Below are positions 24,923 to 33,512 of a stretch of 64,000 nt of DNA, piece by piece. Numbering within the stretch: position 1 is the first letter of the stretch; the number at the start of each line of letters is the position of its first letter. The translations under genes were made by a program, and so were the position numbers. Source of the DNA: Microbacterium sp. SORGH_AS_0888 (GTDB lineage: Bacteria; Actinomycetota; Actinomycetes; Actinomycetales; Microbacteriaceae); contig NZ_JAUTAZ010000001.1 in the NCBI RefSeq assembly GCF_030818905.1, positions 1,798,001 through 1,862,000 of the forward strand. Direction: 5' to 3'. Below the pieces are notes generated by a model that did no database searches, was not told where the DNA came from, and was given only the letters and a program-made list of their open reading frames with translations.

Positions 24923-25927
24923 ATGACCAACCTGCTCTCCCACCTGTCCTACGTCGCACTGTCGACGCCGGATGTCGAGGCCTCCGTGGACTTCTACGTG
25001 AACACCGTGGGCCTGACGGAGGTCGCGCGTGAAGACGGCCGCGTGTACCTGCGCTGCTGGGGCGACTACTACGCGTACAGCCTCGTCATCGTGCCGGGCG
25101 ACGAGCCCGCGCTCGAGAGCATGGCCTGGCGCACCGCCAGCGCCGAGGCGCTGCAGGCCGCGGTCGAGCGCATCGAGGCGAAGGGCGTGACCGGCGAGTG
25201 GTTCGACGGCCTGCGCATCGGCCGCGCCTACCGCTTCACCGGACCCTGGGGCCACACGATGACCCTGCACTGGGACGCGGAGCACTTCCGCTACACGGAG
25301 GGCGAGCTGGCCTCGACCTTCCCCGACCGCCCGCAGCGACGCAGCCGCGTGGCCGGCACCCCGCGCCAGCTCGATCACGTCACGATCGCCACGAGCGACG
25401 TCGACGCGTTCGCCGCCTGGTACTCGGACGTGTTCGGGTTCCGCATCATGGCGCGCACCGTGCTCGACGAGGTGCCGCTGTCGATCTTCTCCGTGCTCAC
25501 CACGAACGAGAAGTCGCACGATCTCGGCGTCGTCTTCGACGCCTCGGACCGCGCCGGCCGCGTCAACCACTACGCGTTCTGGCTCGACACCCGCGAGGAG
25601 ATGCTCATCGCGGCCGACGTGCTCATGGAGAACGGCGTCCCGATCGAGTACGGCCCCACGATCCACGGCATCGGCGAACAGTCGTTCCTGTACTACCGCG
25701 AGCCCTCCACGATGCGCATCGAGCTCAACACCGGCGGCTACCGCAACTACGTGCCGGACTGGGAGCCGCAGACGTGGCGCACCTCGCAGGGCTCGTACGA
25801 CATCTACCGCGTCAGCTCGATGCCCGACTCGCTGGCCGAGTCCTTCCCTCCGGCGAACGCGCCGACCGCGACGGAGGAGGGGCTCACGGCGGGGACCCGC
25901 GACCAGATCCTGGACGCCGCCCGCTGA
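24923..25927 (+). CDS. Type I extradiol dioxygenase, homoprotocatechuate 2,3-dioxygenase-like
   Basis: 334 residues with two vicinal-oxygen-chelate halves. The metal ligands are His152 (LDHVTIAT), His216 (RVNHYAFW) and Glu267 (MRIELNTGG). His199 and Tyr257 stand almost exactly where the acid-base His200 and Tyr257 of Brevibacterium homoprotocatechuate dioxygenase do. The enzyme therefore cleaves an aromatic diol next to a hydroxyl using Fe(II) or Mn(II). The ATG at 24923 follows AAAGGATCG. It heads an operon of five genes. The ring substrate is not known: homoprotocatechuate, or a trihydroxybenzene or hydroxylated benzoate formed by the monooxygenase at 27018. Confidence 0.85.
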   Translation: MTNLLSHLSYVALSTPDVEASVDFYVNTVGLTEVAREDGRVYLRCWGDYYAYSLVIVPGDEPALESMAWRTASAEALQAAVERIEAKGVTGEWFDGLRIGRAYRFTGPWGHTMTLHWDAEHFRYTEGELASTFPDRPQRRSRVAGTPRQLDHVTIATSDVDAFAAWYSDVFGFRIMARTVLDEVPLSIFSVLTTNEKSHDLGVVFDASDRAGRVNHYAFWLDTREEMLIAADVLMENGVPIEYGPTIHGIGEQSFLYYREPSTMRIELNTGGYRNYVPDWEPQTWRTSQGSYDIYRVSSMPDSLAESFPPANAPTATEEGLTAGTRDQILDAAR

Positions 25928-25987
25928 TCCCCCGGTGGGGCGGGGAGACCCCGCCCCACCCTCGCTCGTTCCGAGGAGAAGACGACG

Positions 25988-26947
25988 ATGTCCCCTTCGA
26001 CACCCCCGTTCGCGCTGGCCCGCTTCCGAGCAGGCGACGACATCCGGCTCGGCCTCGTCGCGGGAGAGCGCATCCGCCCGCTGCCGCCCGAGGAGCTGGG
26101 CGCGGCAAGCCTCAACGCCTTCCTCGCGGCGCCCGACTGGGACCGGATCCGGGCGCTGTGCGCCATGGTCGACGGCTGGCGGCCGCTGGCGGAGGCGACC
26201 CTCACCGCGCCCGTCGAGCCCCGGCAGGTCGTGCAGACGGGCGCCAACTACCGCACGCACGTGATCGACCTCGTCATGGCGGGCCGCGCCGACGACGGCC
26301 GTCCCGAGGCGGAGGTGCGCGAGGAGGTGGGCCGCATGATGGACGCGCGGCGCGCGCACGGCGAGCCGTACTTCTTCATCGGGCTGCCGGCGTGCGTCGT
26401 CGGCGACGACGTGCCCCTCGCCCTCCCCGCCTACAGCGACCAGCACGACTGGGAGCTGGAGCTCGCGGTCGTCATCGGCCGCGAGGCGTTCCGTGTGAGT
26501 CGGGAGGACGCCCTCTCGCACGTCGCCGGCTACACGATCGTGAACGACATCACGACGCGCGATCGGGTGTTCCGCACAGACGCCGGCGGCCTCGGCGCCG
26601 ACTGGTACCGCTCCAAGAACGCGCCGGGCTTCCTGCCCACCGGCCCCCTGCTCGTGCCCGCGCCCTTCGTCGACCCCGCCGACCTCGCCGTGCGCCTCGA
26701 GCTCAACGGCGACGTCATGCAGGATGCGTCCACGACCGATCTGCTCTTCGACGTGCCCGCTCTCATCGCCGGGGCCTCCTGGAACATGCCGCTCCTGCCC
26801 GGCGACCTGCTGCTGACCGGCAGCCCGGCCGGCAACGGCGCCCACTGGGGTCGGCTGCTGCGCCCGGGCGACGTCATGGTCGGCTCCATCGAGGGACTCG
26901 GCTCCCAGACCGTCCGCTGCATCGCGGAGGACGATCGGCCCCGATGA
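25988..26947 (+). CDS. Fumarylacetoacetate hydrolase-family protein (first copy)
   Basis: 319 residues with the FAH fold: an N-terminal arm, then QVVQTGANYRTHV, the metal-binding acids in DWELELAVVIG near residue 157, GYTIVNDITTRD and the closing GSPAGNG. The family splits or rearranges acylpyruvate-like products of ring cleavage. Here it probably hydrolyses or isomerises the product of the dioxygenase. The start follows GAGGAG. It is distinct from the second FAH protein at 29158, so two successive steps are likely. Confidence 0.82.
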   Translation: MSPSTPPFALARFRAGDDIRLGLVAGERIRPLPPEELGAASLNAFLAAPDWDRIRALCAMVDGWRPLAEATLTAPVEPRQVVQTGANYRTHVIDLVMAGRADDGRPEAEVREEVGRMMDARRAHGEPYFFIGLPACVVGDDVPLALPAYSDQHDWELELAVVIGREAFRVSREDALSHVAGYTIVNDITTRDRVFRTDAGGLGADWYRSKNAPGFLPTGPLLVPAPFVDPADLAVRLELNGDVMQDASTTDLLFDVPALIAGASWNMPLLPGDLLLTGSPAGNGAHWGRLLRPGDVMVGSIEGLGSQTVRCIAEDDRPR

Positions 26948-27017
26948 CGGGCACGATCGCCGAACGACCCGGTCGCCGCCGCGCGACCACCACCGGGAAC
27001 GAGGAGGTTCCGCTCTC

Positions 27018-28148
27018 ATGACAGCAGTCACGACCGTCGCGATCGCCGGGGGCGGCGTCAGCGCCCTCGCCGCCGCGACCGCACTCGCACAGCGCGGCAT
27101 CGCCGTCGACGTGTTCGAGACCACGCCCGAGCTCCGTGCGCTCGGCTCCGGCATCTCGCTCCAGCAGAACGCGCTGCGGGTCTTCCGCGAGCTCGGCGCC
27201 TGGGACGACATCCGCGACGCCGGCTTCGCCTTCGACGGGCTCACCCTGCGCGCCCCGGGGCCCGACGCCCCGATCATCGCGCAGATGAACGAGCACGGCG
27301 GCGGCGAGCTGCCTTCGGCGATGGGCATCGCCCGCCCCCGGCTGGCCGAGATCCTCTACGCCCACGCCGTCGCCGCGGGCGCGCGCGTGCGCTTCGGCAC
27401 GACCGTCACCGGCGCGCACGACGACGGCGACGCCGTGCGGATCGAGATCGACGGCACACCCGCGGGGGTTTACGACCTCCTCATCGGCGCGGACGGCCTG
27501 CACTCCGCCGTCCGCGCCGCGATCGGCATCGACACCGTTCCCGAGCACATCGGCATGGGGATCTGGCGCGCCTTCGTCTCCCGTCCCGCCGACGTCGCCA
27601 CGACCGAGCTGTACTACGGCGGACCCTCCTACATCGCGGGATACACCCCGACCGGGGAGAGCTCCATGTACGCCTTCCTGGTCGGCGAGGCCGACAGCGC
27701 GTTCTTCGACCTCTCGCAGGACGAGGCGCGCCGCACGATGCACGCCCTCTCGCTCGCCTACGGCGGCCCCTGGGACCAGGTGCGCGCCGACCTGGAGCGA
27801 GGCGAGGCGGCCGTGAACTACACGTGGTTCACGCGGCATCTCGTGGCGGCGCCGTGGAACCGCGGACGCATCGTCGTCATCGGGGACGCCGCCCATTCCT
27901 GCCCTCCGACGATCGCCCAGGGCGCGGCACAGGCGCTCGAGGACGCGCTCGTGCTCGCCGAGCTCCTCGGCGAACGGGACGCGCTCGACCAGGAGCTGTG
28001 GGACGCCTTCCACGCACGGCGGCTGCCACGGGCGAGCGCCGTCGTCGACGGCTCCGTCGAGCTCGCGCTGCTGCAGCGCGACGGTGAGCACCAGCGCTCC
28101 GCCGAGGTCATCGGCAGGGTCGCGGCGAGCGTGGCGGGGACGGCATGA
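27018..28148 (+). CDS. FAD-dependent aromatic monooxygenase (salicylate-hydroxylase-like)
   Basis: A 376-residue group A flavoprotein hydroxylase, with IGADGLHSAVRAAI near residue 157 and GDAAHSCPPTIAQGA near residue 292. The N-terminal dinucleotide motif is GGGVSA where most relatives have GxGxxG, so the third glycine is replaced by alanine; this is unusual and may weaken FAD binding or mark a subfamily. The start has GAGGAGGTT. It would add the hydroxyl that creates the diol for the extradiol enzyme. It overlaps the next gene by ATGA. Confidence 0.82.
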   Translation: MTAVTTVAIAGGGVSALAAATALAQRGIAVDVFETTPELRALGSGISLQQNALRVFRELGAWDDIRDAGFAFDGLTLRAPGPDAPIIAQMNEHGGGELPSAMGIARPRLAEILYAHAVAAGARVRFGTTVTGAHDDGDAVRIEIDGTPAGVYDLLIGADGLHSAVRAAIGIDTVPEHIGMGIWRAFVSRPADVATTELYYGGPSYIAGYTPTGESSMYAFLVGEADSAFFDLSQDEARRTMHALSLAYGGPWDQVRADLERGEAAVNYTWFTRHLVAAPWNRGRIVVIGDAAHSCPPTIAQGAAQALEDALVLAELLGERDALDQELWDAFHARRLPRASAVVDGSVELALLQRDGEHQRSAEVIGRVAASVAGTA

Positions 28149-29161
28149 GCGCGCCCGTGACCGACGTGCACGCGCACGTCCTGCTCCCCTCGCTCCACGC
28201 CGAGGTCGAACGCCGCGCGCCCGCGCAGGTCGCCGAGGCCGCCGCCCTCGACCTGCGCCGCAACGGCGCGGCGAGCCAGGCGGTATCCGGCCCCATGGTG
28301 GCCGCCCGCATCCCGCGTCTGGTGGATGTCTCCGCGCGCCTGGCCGAGATGGACCGCCAGGGCGTCGACATGCAGTGGGTGAGCGCGTCGCCCAACCACT
28401 TCTACCCCTGGGCCGACGAGGAGCTGGCCGTCTGGGCGGCGCTCGAGGGCAACCGGCTCATCGCCGCGCACGTCGCTGCGGCACCCGACCGGCTCCGCGG
28501 ACTCGGGCTCGTGCCGCTGCAGCACCCCGACCGCGTCGTCGAGTGCCTCGACGACGCGGTCATCGGCCACGGCCTCGCGGGCGTCGAGATCTCCTCGTTC
28601 GCGGGCGACGTCGAGCTCTCCGACCCGCGGCTCGAGCCCTTCTGGGAGCGGGCGGCCGAGCTCGGCTGCATCGTCTTCCTGCACCCCTTCGGGTGCTCGC
28701 TCGACGAGCGGCTCGACCGCTTCTACCTCGCCAACACGGTGGGCCAGCCGACCGAGAACGCCGTCGCGCTCTCGCACCTGATCTTCGCCGGCGTCCTGGA
28801 CCGCCATCCCGGGCTCCGGCTCGTGGCGGCGCACGGCGGCGGCTACCTGCCGACCGTCATGGGCCGCTCCGACCATGCGTGGCGGGTGCGCGCGGACGCA
28901 CGGGGGTGCGCCCAGGAGCCCTCGTCGTACCTGCGGCGGATCTGGTTCGACACGGTCGTGCACGACCCGGTGGCGCTCGCCCGGCTCGTCGAGTCGGCGG
29001 GGGCGTCGCAGGTCGTCCTCGGCAGCGACTACCCCTTCGACATGGGATCGGAGGACCCGGTCGGCGAGGTGCGGGGAGCGGGACTGGCCGCGGACGTGGC
29101 CGAGCGCATCCTCTCGGGAAACGCCGCGGCACTGCTGCGGCGAGGGAGGGAGACGACATGA
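28145..29161 (+). CDS. ACMSD/resorcylate-decarboxylase-type amidohydrolase
   Basis: A 338-residue metal-dependent decarboxylase-type amidohydrolase: DVHAH at residues 7-11, IVFLHPFGC near 178, VAAHGGGYLP near 227, and GSDYPFDMG near 295 with the last aspartate ligand. Relatives remove CO2 from 2-amino-3-carboxymuconate semialdehyde, gamma-resorcylate or similar compounds. Here it could decarboxylate either the aromatic substrate before hydroxylation or the ring-cleavage product. It overlaps both neighbours by ATGA. Confidence 0.82.
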   Translation: MSAPVTDVHAHVLLPSLHAEVERRAPAQVAEAAALDLRRNGAASQAVSGPMVAARIPRLVDVSARLAEMDRQGVDMQWVSASPNHFYPWADEELAVWAALEGNRLIAAHVAAAPDRLRGLGLVPLQHPDRVVECLDDAVIGHGLAGVEISSFAGDVELSDPRLEPFWERAAELGCIVFLHPFGCSLDERLDRFYLANTVGQPTENAVALSHLIFAGVLDRHPGLRLVAAHGGGYLPTVMGRSDHAWRVRADARGCAQEPSSYLRRIWFDTVVHDPVALARLVESAGASQVVLGSDYPFDMGSEDPVGEVRGAGLAADVAERILSGNAAALLRRGRETT

Positions 29162-30138
29162 GGCTCGCACGGTGGGAGAGCCCGCTGGGCCGCGCGGAGG
29201 GCTTCGTGATCGAGGACCGGGTCGTGCCCTTCCCCGACGGCCTGTCGGTCCAGGGCGTCCTCGAGCGGGGGCTGGCGACCGCCGCCGAGCTGCACGCCCG
29301 GGTGGCGGACGCGGCCGGCACGCCGCTCGCGTCGGTCCGCCTGCGCGCGCCGCTGCGCCCCGCGAGCGTGCGCGACTTCGCGGCGTTCGAGGAGCACGTG
29401 GAGGGCATGAGCTCGGACGCCGAGGGGACCCCGCACGTGGCACCGGAGTGGTACCAGGCACCGACCTTCTACTTCACCAACCCGCACGCCGTCATCGGCG
29501 ACGGCGAGACGGTGCGCCCTCCCGTCACCGAGCGCCTGGACTACGAGCTCGAGGTCGCCGCGGTCATCGGCGGCGTCGCCGGCTCCGACGGCCGCGACCT
29601 CACGCCCGAACGGGCCGAGGCGCACATCTTCGGGTACACGATCATGAACGACTGGTCGGCGCGCGACATCCAGAACCGCGAGATGCGGGTGTTCCTCGGG
29701 CCGGCCAAGGGCAAGGACTTCGCCACGACGCTCGGGCCGTGGATCGTCACGGCGGACGAGCTGGCGTCCCGACGGGACGCGGAGGGCTTCCTCGCCGTGC
29801 GCGCGGAGGCCTACATCGGCGCCACGCTCGTGGGCGAGGACCTCGTCTCGAACATGGGCTGGACCTTCGCGGAGCTCGTGGCGTACGCCTCCCGCGCCTC
29901 GGTCGTCGTCCCGGGCGACGTGCTGGGCTCCGGCACCGCGGGCAACGGCGGATGCCTCGGCGAGCTGTGGGGCCGAAACGGCACGATGAGCCCACCGCCG
30001 CTCACGGAGGGCGACACCGTGCGGATCGTCGTGGAGGGCATCGGCGAGATCACGAACACGATCGGACGAGCGGCGGCCGAGGTGCCACTGCCCACGGCGC
30101 GCCCGCGACCGCTCCCGCGCTCCCGCCGCGTGCCGTAG
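29158..30138 (+). CDS. Fumarylacetoacetate hydrolase-family protein (second copy)
   Basis: 326 residues; more like classical acylpyruvate hydrolases than the first copy. It has FAAFEEHVEGM near residue 78, APTFYFTNPHAVIG, the metal acids in LDYELEVAAVIGG near residue 130, IMNDWSARDIQ, and GSGTAGNGGC near the end. The C-terminus is arginine/proline-rich. It is the last gene of the extradiol operon and ends 25 bases from the convergent PaaX gene. Confidence 0.83.
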   Translation: MRLARWESPLGRAEGFVIEDRVVPFPDGLSVQGVLERGLATAAELHARVADAAGTPLASVRLRAPLRPASVRDFAAFEEHVEGMSSDAEGTPHVAPEWYQAPTFYFTNPHAVIGDGETVRPPVTERLDYELEVAAVIGGVAGSDGRDLTPERAEAHIFGYTIMNDWSARDIQNREMRVFLGPAKGKDFATTLGPWIVTADELASRRDAEGFLAVRAEAYIGATLVGEDLVSNMGWTFAELVAYASRASVVVPGDVLGSGTAGNGGCLGELWGRNGTMSPPPLTEGDTVRIVVEGIGEITNTIGRAAAEVPLPTARPRPLPRSRRVP

Positions 30139-30163
30139 GCGCCGCGCGCGTCGCAGCGGCCGG

Positions 30164-30988
30164 CTACGGCAGCGCGGCGCGCGCGGCGGCCGACCAGCGC
30201 GCGCGGCCCGCCCGGTAGGCGGCCGTCGAGCGCGGCGCCGGCCACCCCGGGCCGAGGAAGGCGGCCGGCAGCCGCGGATCGGCACGCAGCAGGGCGAGCC
30301 AGTCGGCGACGAGCATCGTCAGCGCCGACAGCGGCGGCACCGATGCGGGAACGGCGTCGGCCCCGTCCCACACCGCCAGGAACCGCTCGTGACCGGCGCG
30401 GATGGCCTCGAGGTCCCAGGCGCCCGCGACCGAGGGAGCGACCGGGAAGTCCGGCAGATCGCGCGCCCGGAACGCCGTCACGCACGACTCCGGCAGCTCC
30501 TCGCGCAGGGGCCCGAGCGCCGCGATCAGGTCGACCTCGCCCGGCGCGATCCACAGGCCGTCGCGGAGGGGCGCGAACCCCTCCCAGGTCAGTGCGGCCC
30601 GCAGCCGGTGCCGGAGCGAGCGCTGCCCCTCGGGCACCGTGAACGTCACGAGCGTCCATCCCTTGCCGACCGGGTCGAACGGGAACGGCGAATGCACCCG
30701 CTCCGCCGCCTCGCGCAGCACGTTGCGCGCATGCTCGGTCAGCCCGTACTCGACCTCGCGCCCGGCGCGCCCCCGTGTGAGCAGACCCCGCAGCGCCATC
30801 CGATCCAGCGCCGCACGCGCGGTCGGTCCGGCGACGCCCGCGCCCTCGAGCACGTCGAGATAGAAGCCCGCACGGATCGGCCGATCGACACGGGCGTCCA
30901 GCTGCTCTCCCAGGAGGGCGAGCAGCAGCTGCTGCGGGCTGCGGGCAGCGGGTGGGGCGTCGATCTCGCGACGGACGGCGACAGTCAC
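30164..30988 (-). CDS. PaaX-family transcriptional regulator
   Basis: A 274-residue PaaX-like repressor: an N-terminal winged helix (GPTARAALDRMALRGLLTRGRAGREVEYGLT) and a PaaX central domain with FDPVGKGWTLVTFTVPEGQRSLRHRLRAALTWEGFAPLRDGLW. The start is taken as the GTG at 30988, seven bases after the ATPase stop; the frame stays open farther, but that part overlaps the ATPase. It is the last gene of the ABC transporter operon and convergent with the aromatic operon, so it may sense a CoA thioester or aromatic acid and control either. Confidence 0.78.
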   Translation of the reverse strand: MTVAVRREIDAPPAARSPQQLLLALLGEQLDARVDRPIRAGFYLDVLEGAGVAGPTARAALDRMALRGLLTRGRAGREVEYGLTEHARNVLREAAERVHSPFPFDPVGKGWTLVTFTVPEGQRSLRHRLRAALTWEGFAPLRDGLWIAPGEVDLIAALGPLREELPESCVTAFRARDLPDFPVAPSVAGAWDLEAIRAGHERFLAVWDGADAVPASVPPLSALTMLVADWLALLRADPRLPAAFLGPGWPAPRSTAAYRAGRARWSAAARAALP

Positions 30989-30995
30989 CGGCTCA

Positions 30996-31796
30996 TCATG
31001 CAGCAGGACGGGTCGCCTCGCCCCGCTTGGCACGCTGGATCTGCTCGTAGACATGGGTGCGCAGCTCGGTGAACCGCGGCAGTGCGCGCGTCGTGATCTG
31101 ATCCCGCTCGGGGGCGAGATCGATCGTGAGATCCTCCTGCACCCAGGTCGGCGACTTCGAGAGCACGATGACCCGCTCCCCCAGGTACACCGACTCGTCG
31201 ATGTCGTGCGTGACGAAGAGGATCGACATCCCCCGCTCCAGGTGGAGCCGCCGCACGAGGTCCTCGAGATCCGCGCGGGTCTGCGCGTCGACCGCCGCGA
31301 AGGGCTCGTCCATGATGAGCACCTCCGGCTGATACGCGACCGCGCGCGCGATCGCGACGCGCTGCTGCATGCCGCCCGACAGCTGCCAGGGGTAGCTCCC
31401 GCCCGCGTGGTCGAGGCCGACCGCGGTGAGCGCGTCGTCGATCAGCCCGTCGCGCTCCTTCTTGGAGAGCTTCTTGTGCTTGAGCGGCAGCTCGACGTTG
31501 CCGCGCACCGTCAGCCACGGGTAGAGCGAGCGCCCGTACTCCTGGAACACGAGCGCCATGTTCGGCGGCGGACCGGTCACGGCGCGGCCGTCGAGCTCGA
31601 CCCGGCCCGCCGTGGGCTTGAGCAGCCCGGCGATGCACTTGAGCAGGGTCGTCTTGCCGCAGCCCGACGGACCCACGATGCACACCAGCTCGCCGCGGCG
31701 CATCGAGAACCCGATGTCGCCGATCGCCTCGACCACACCGGTCGAGGACTCGTACACCTTCTTCAGGTGCTCGACCGTCAAGAGCGTCTCAGACAC
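30996..31796 (-). CDS. NitT/TauT-type ABC transporter, ATP-binding protein
   Basis: 266 residues: Walker A GPSGCGKTT near residue 42, signature LSGGMQQR near 139, Walker B VLIMDEP near 159, and the H-loop FVTHD. It belongs to the SsuB/TauB group, which energises uptake of sulfonates, nitrate-like ions, pyrimidine precursors or aromatic acids such as phthalate. The start overlaps the preceding permease by eight bases. Confidence 0.9.
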   Translation of the reverse strand: MSETLLTVEHLKKVYESSTGVVEAIGDIGFSMRRGELVCIVGPSGCGKTTLLKCIAGLLKPTAGRVELDGRAVTGPPPNMALVFQEYGRSLYPWLTVRGNVELPLKHKKLSKKERDGLIDDALTAVGLDHAGGSYPWQLSGGMQQRVAIARAVAYQPEVLIMDEPFAAVDAQTRADLEDLVRRLHLERGMSILFVTHDIDESVYLGERVIVLSKSPTWVQEDLTIDLAPERDQITTRALPRFTELRTHVYEQIQRAKRGEATRPAA

Positions 31797-32613
31797 GCTC
31801 CACCTCCTTGATTCCGTGATACCAGCGCAGCACGCGTCGTTCGACGATGCCGAAGACGAGCGCCAGCACGATGCCGATGAGCCCGAGCAGCAGGATGCCG
31901 CTCCACATCTGGGCGATGAGATAGTTCCGCTGGAAGTACGCGATCTGATAGCCGAGGCCCGAGGACGAGTAGAACATCTCGGAGATCACCATCATGATCA
32001 GCGCGACCGACAGCGTCTGCCGCACGCCCGCCATGATGCGCGGGCTGGCGGCCGGCAGCACGAGCCGCGTCAGCCGCTCCGTGCGGGTGAGGGAGAACGA
32101 GCGGGCCGTCTCGGTCATGACCGAGTCGGTCGATCGCACGCCGTCGATCGTGTTCAGCAGCACCGGCCAGAGGGAGCCGAACACGATCACGAGGATCTTC
32201 ATGGAGTCCGTCACCCCCAGCAGCGCGACGAACACCGGGATGAGGACGGGCGGCGGCACCGCGCGGAAGAACTCGAGCATCGGCTCGAGCAGCTCGCTCA
32301 GCCACCGGGTCAGCCCGATGACGGTGCCGGCGGCGACCCCGATCACGATCGCGAGGACGATCGCGGCGACCAGGCGCGCCAGGGAGGGCACGACATCCGT
32401 GACGAAGGCCGGGCCGATCCAGGTCTTCACGAACGCGTCGGCGATCGTGAGGGGACCGGGGAAGAACTTCGGCGCGCCCAGCGACCCCCAGACGCCCCAG
32501 ATGAGGAGGAGGGCGATCGGCAGCAGGACGGCGTAGACGGTGTTCGTCGTGAACCGCGCCCAGACGCGCGGACGTCGCGGACGCGTGCGCACCGTGCTCG
32601 TGTACAGGGTCAC
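31789..32613 (-). CDS. NitT/TauT-type ABC transporter, permease (second of two)
   Basis: A 274-residue, six-helix permease of the BPD-transport family. The EAA loop that contacts the ATPase is present (DGVRSTDSVMTETARSFSLTR). It begins with GTG at 32613 inside the stop of the other permease (GTGA), after GGGGAGGAGG. It is homologous to, but clearly different from, its partner, so the transporter uses a heterodimeric membrane channel. Confidence 0.88.
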   Translation of the reverse strand: MTLYTSTVRTRPRRPRVWARFTTNTVYAVLLPIALLLIWGVWGSLGAPKFFPGPLTIADAFVKTWIGPAFVTDVVPSLARLVAAIVLAIVIGVAAGTVIGLTRWLSELLEPMLEFFRAVPPPVLIPVFVALLGVTDSMKILVIVFGSLWPVLLNTIDGVRSTDSVMTETARSFSLTRTERLTRLVLPAASPRIMAGVRQTLSVALIMMVISEMFYSSSGLGYQIAYFQRNYLIAQMWSGILLLGLIGIVLALVFGIVERRVLRWYHGIKEVERV

Positions 32614-33449
32614 AGGACCTCCTCCCCCCGCACCGACTGGTGCCAGCGCAGGGTGCGGCGCTCGATCGCGCGGAACCCGAGATTGACGATCAGCCCCAGC
32701 AGGCCCGCCACGACGACGATCGCGTAGACGGTCGAGAAGTTGCCGATGCTGTATGCGGTCATCAGCTGTCGCCCCAGGCCCGGGTTGCCGATCGTCATCT
32801 CCGCCGTGATGGCGAGGATCAGCGCGACGGCAGCGGCGAGGCGGAGTCCCGTCATGAGGTACGGGAGCGCGGTCGGCAGCACGAGGTGACGGATGCGGGC
32901 CGAACGGGTCAGACCGAAGCTGCGCGCCGTGTCGCGCGCGACCGAGTCGATGTCCGCGACGCCGTAGAGCACCTGCACGAACACCTGCCAGAAGCTCGCG
33001 TAGACGATGATCACGAGGGCGGCCGGCAGCTGCAGGCCGAACGTGATCACGGCCAGCGGGATGAGCGCGACCGAGGGGATCGGCCGCAGGAACTCGACGG
33101 TCGTGTGCGTGCCGCGACGCAGCACCGGCAGCATCCCGATCAGCGTGCCGAGCACGACGCCGGCGACCGTCGCGATCGCGAGGCCGATCGCCCAGCCGGT
33201 GAGCGTGCGCCCGACGTTGCGCCAGAACTCGAGGTCGCGCATGAGCACGCCGAGCTGGGTCAGGGTCTCGGTCGCCGTCGGCAACGACTCCGGGTTCACG
33301 AGGCCCGTCGACGGCAGCACCTGCCAGGTGGCGAGGAAGCCGATCACGCCGAGGAGGCCGAGGACGGTGCGGCGGAGCGTCCGCCGGGCGCCGCGCCCGC
33401 GTGTCCGGCGCGGGAGGGCGACGACTCCGGGAGCGTCTGCGGTGGCCAT
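32610..33449 (-). CDS. NitT/TauT-type ABC transporter, permease (first of two)
   Basis: 279 residues with a basic N-terminus (RRTRGRGARRTLRRT) and about six helices; the EAA loop is GVADIDSVARDTARSFGLTR. The ATG at 33449 has GGAAGG at the right distance; an upstream in-frame ATG at 33482 is less likely. It follows the binding-protein gene by 63 bases. Confidence 0.87.
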   Translation of the reverse strand: MATADAPGVVALPRRTRGRGARRTLRRTVLGLLGVIGFLATWQVLPSTGLVNPESLPTATETLTQLGVLMRDLEFWRNVGRTLTGWAIGLAIATVAGVVLGTLIGMLPVLRRGTHTTVEFLRPIPSVALIPLAVITFGLQLPAALVIIVYASFWQVFVQVLYGVADIDSVARDTARSFGLTRSARIRHLVLPTALPYLMTGLRLAAAVALILAITAEMTIGNPGLGRQLMTAYSIGNFSTVYAIVVVAGLLGLIVNLGFRAIERRTLRWHQSVRGEEVL

Positions 33450-33512
33450 GGGTTCCTTCCGAGAAAGGATGCGGGGCGCCATCCGACGCCCCGCATCCGT
33501 CGATGCCGGCGA

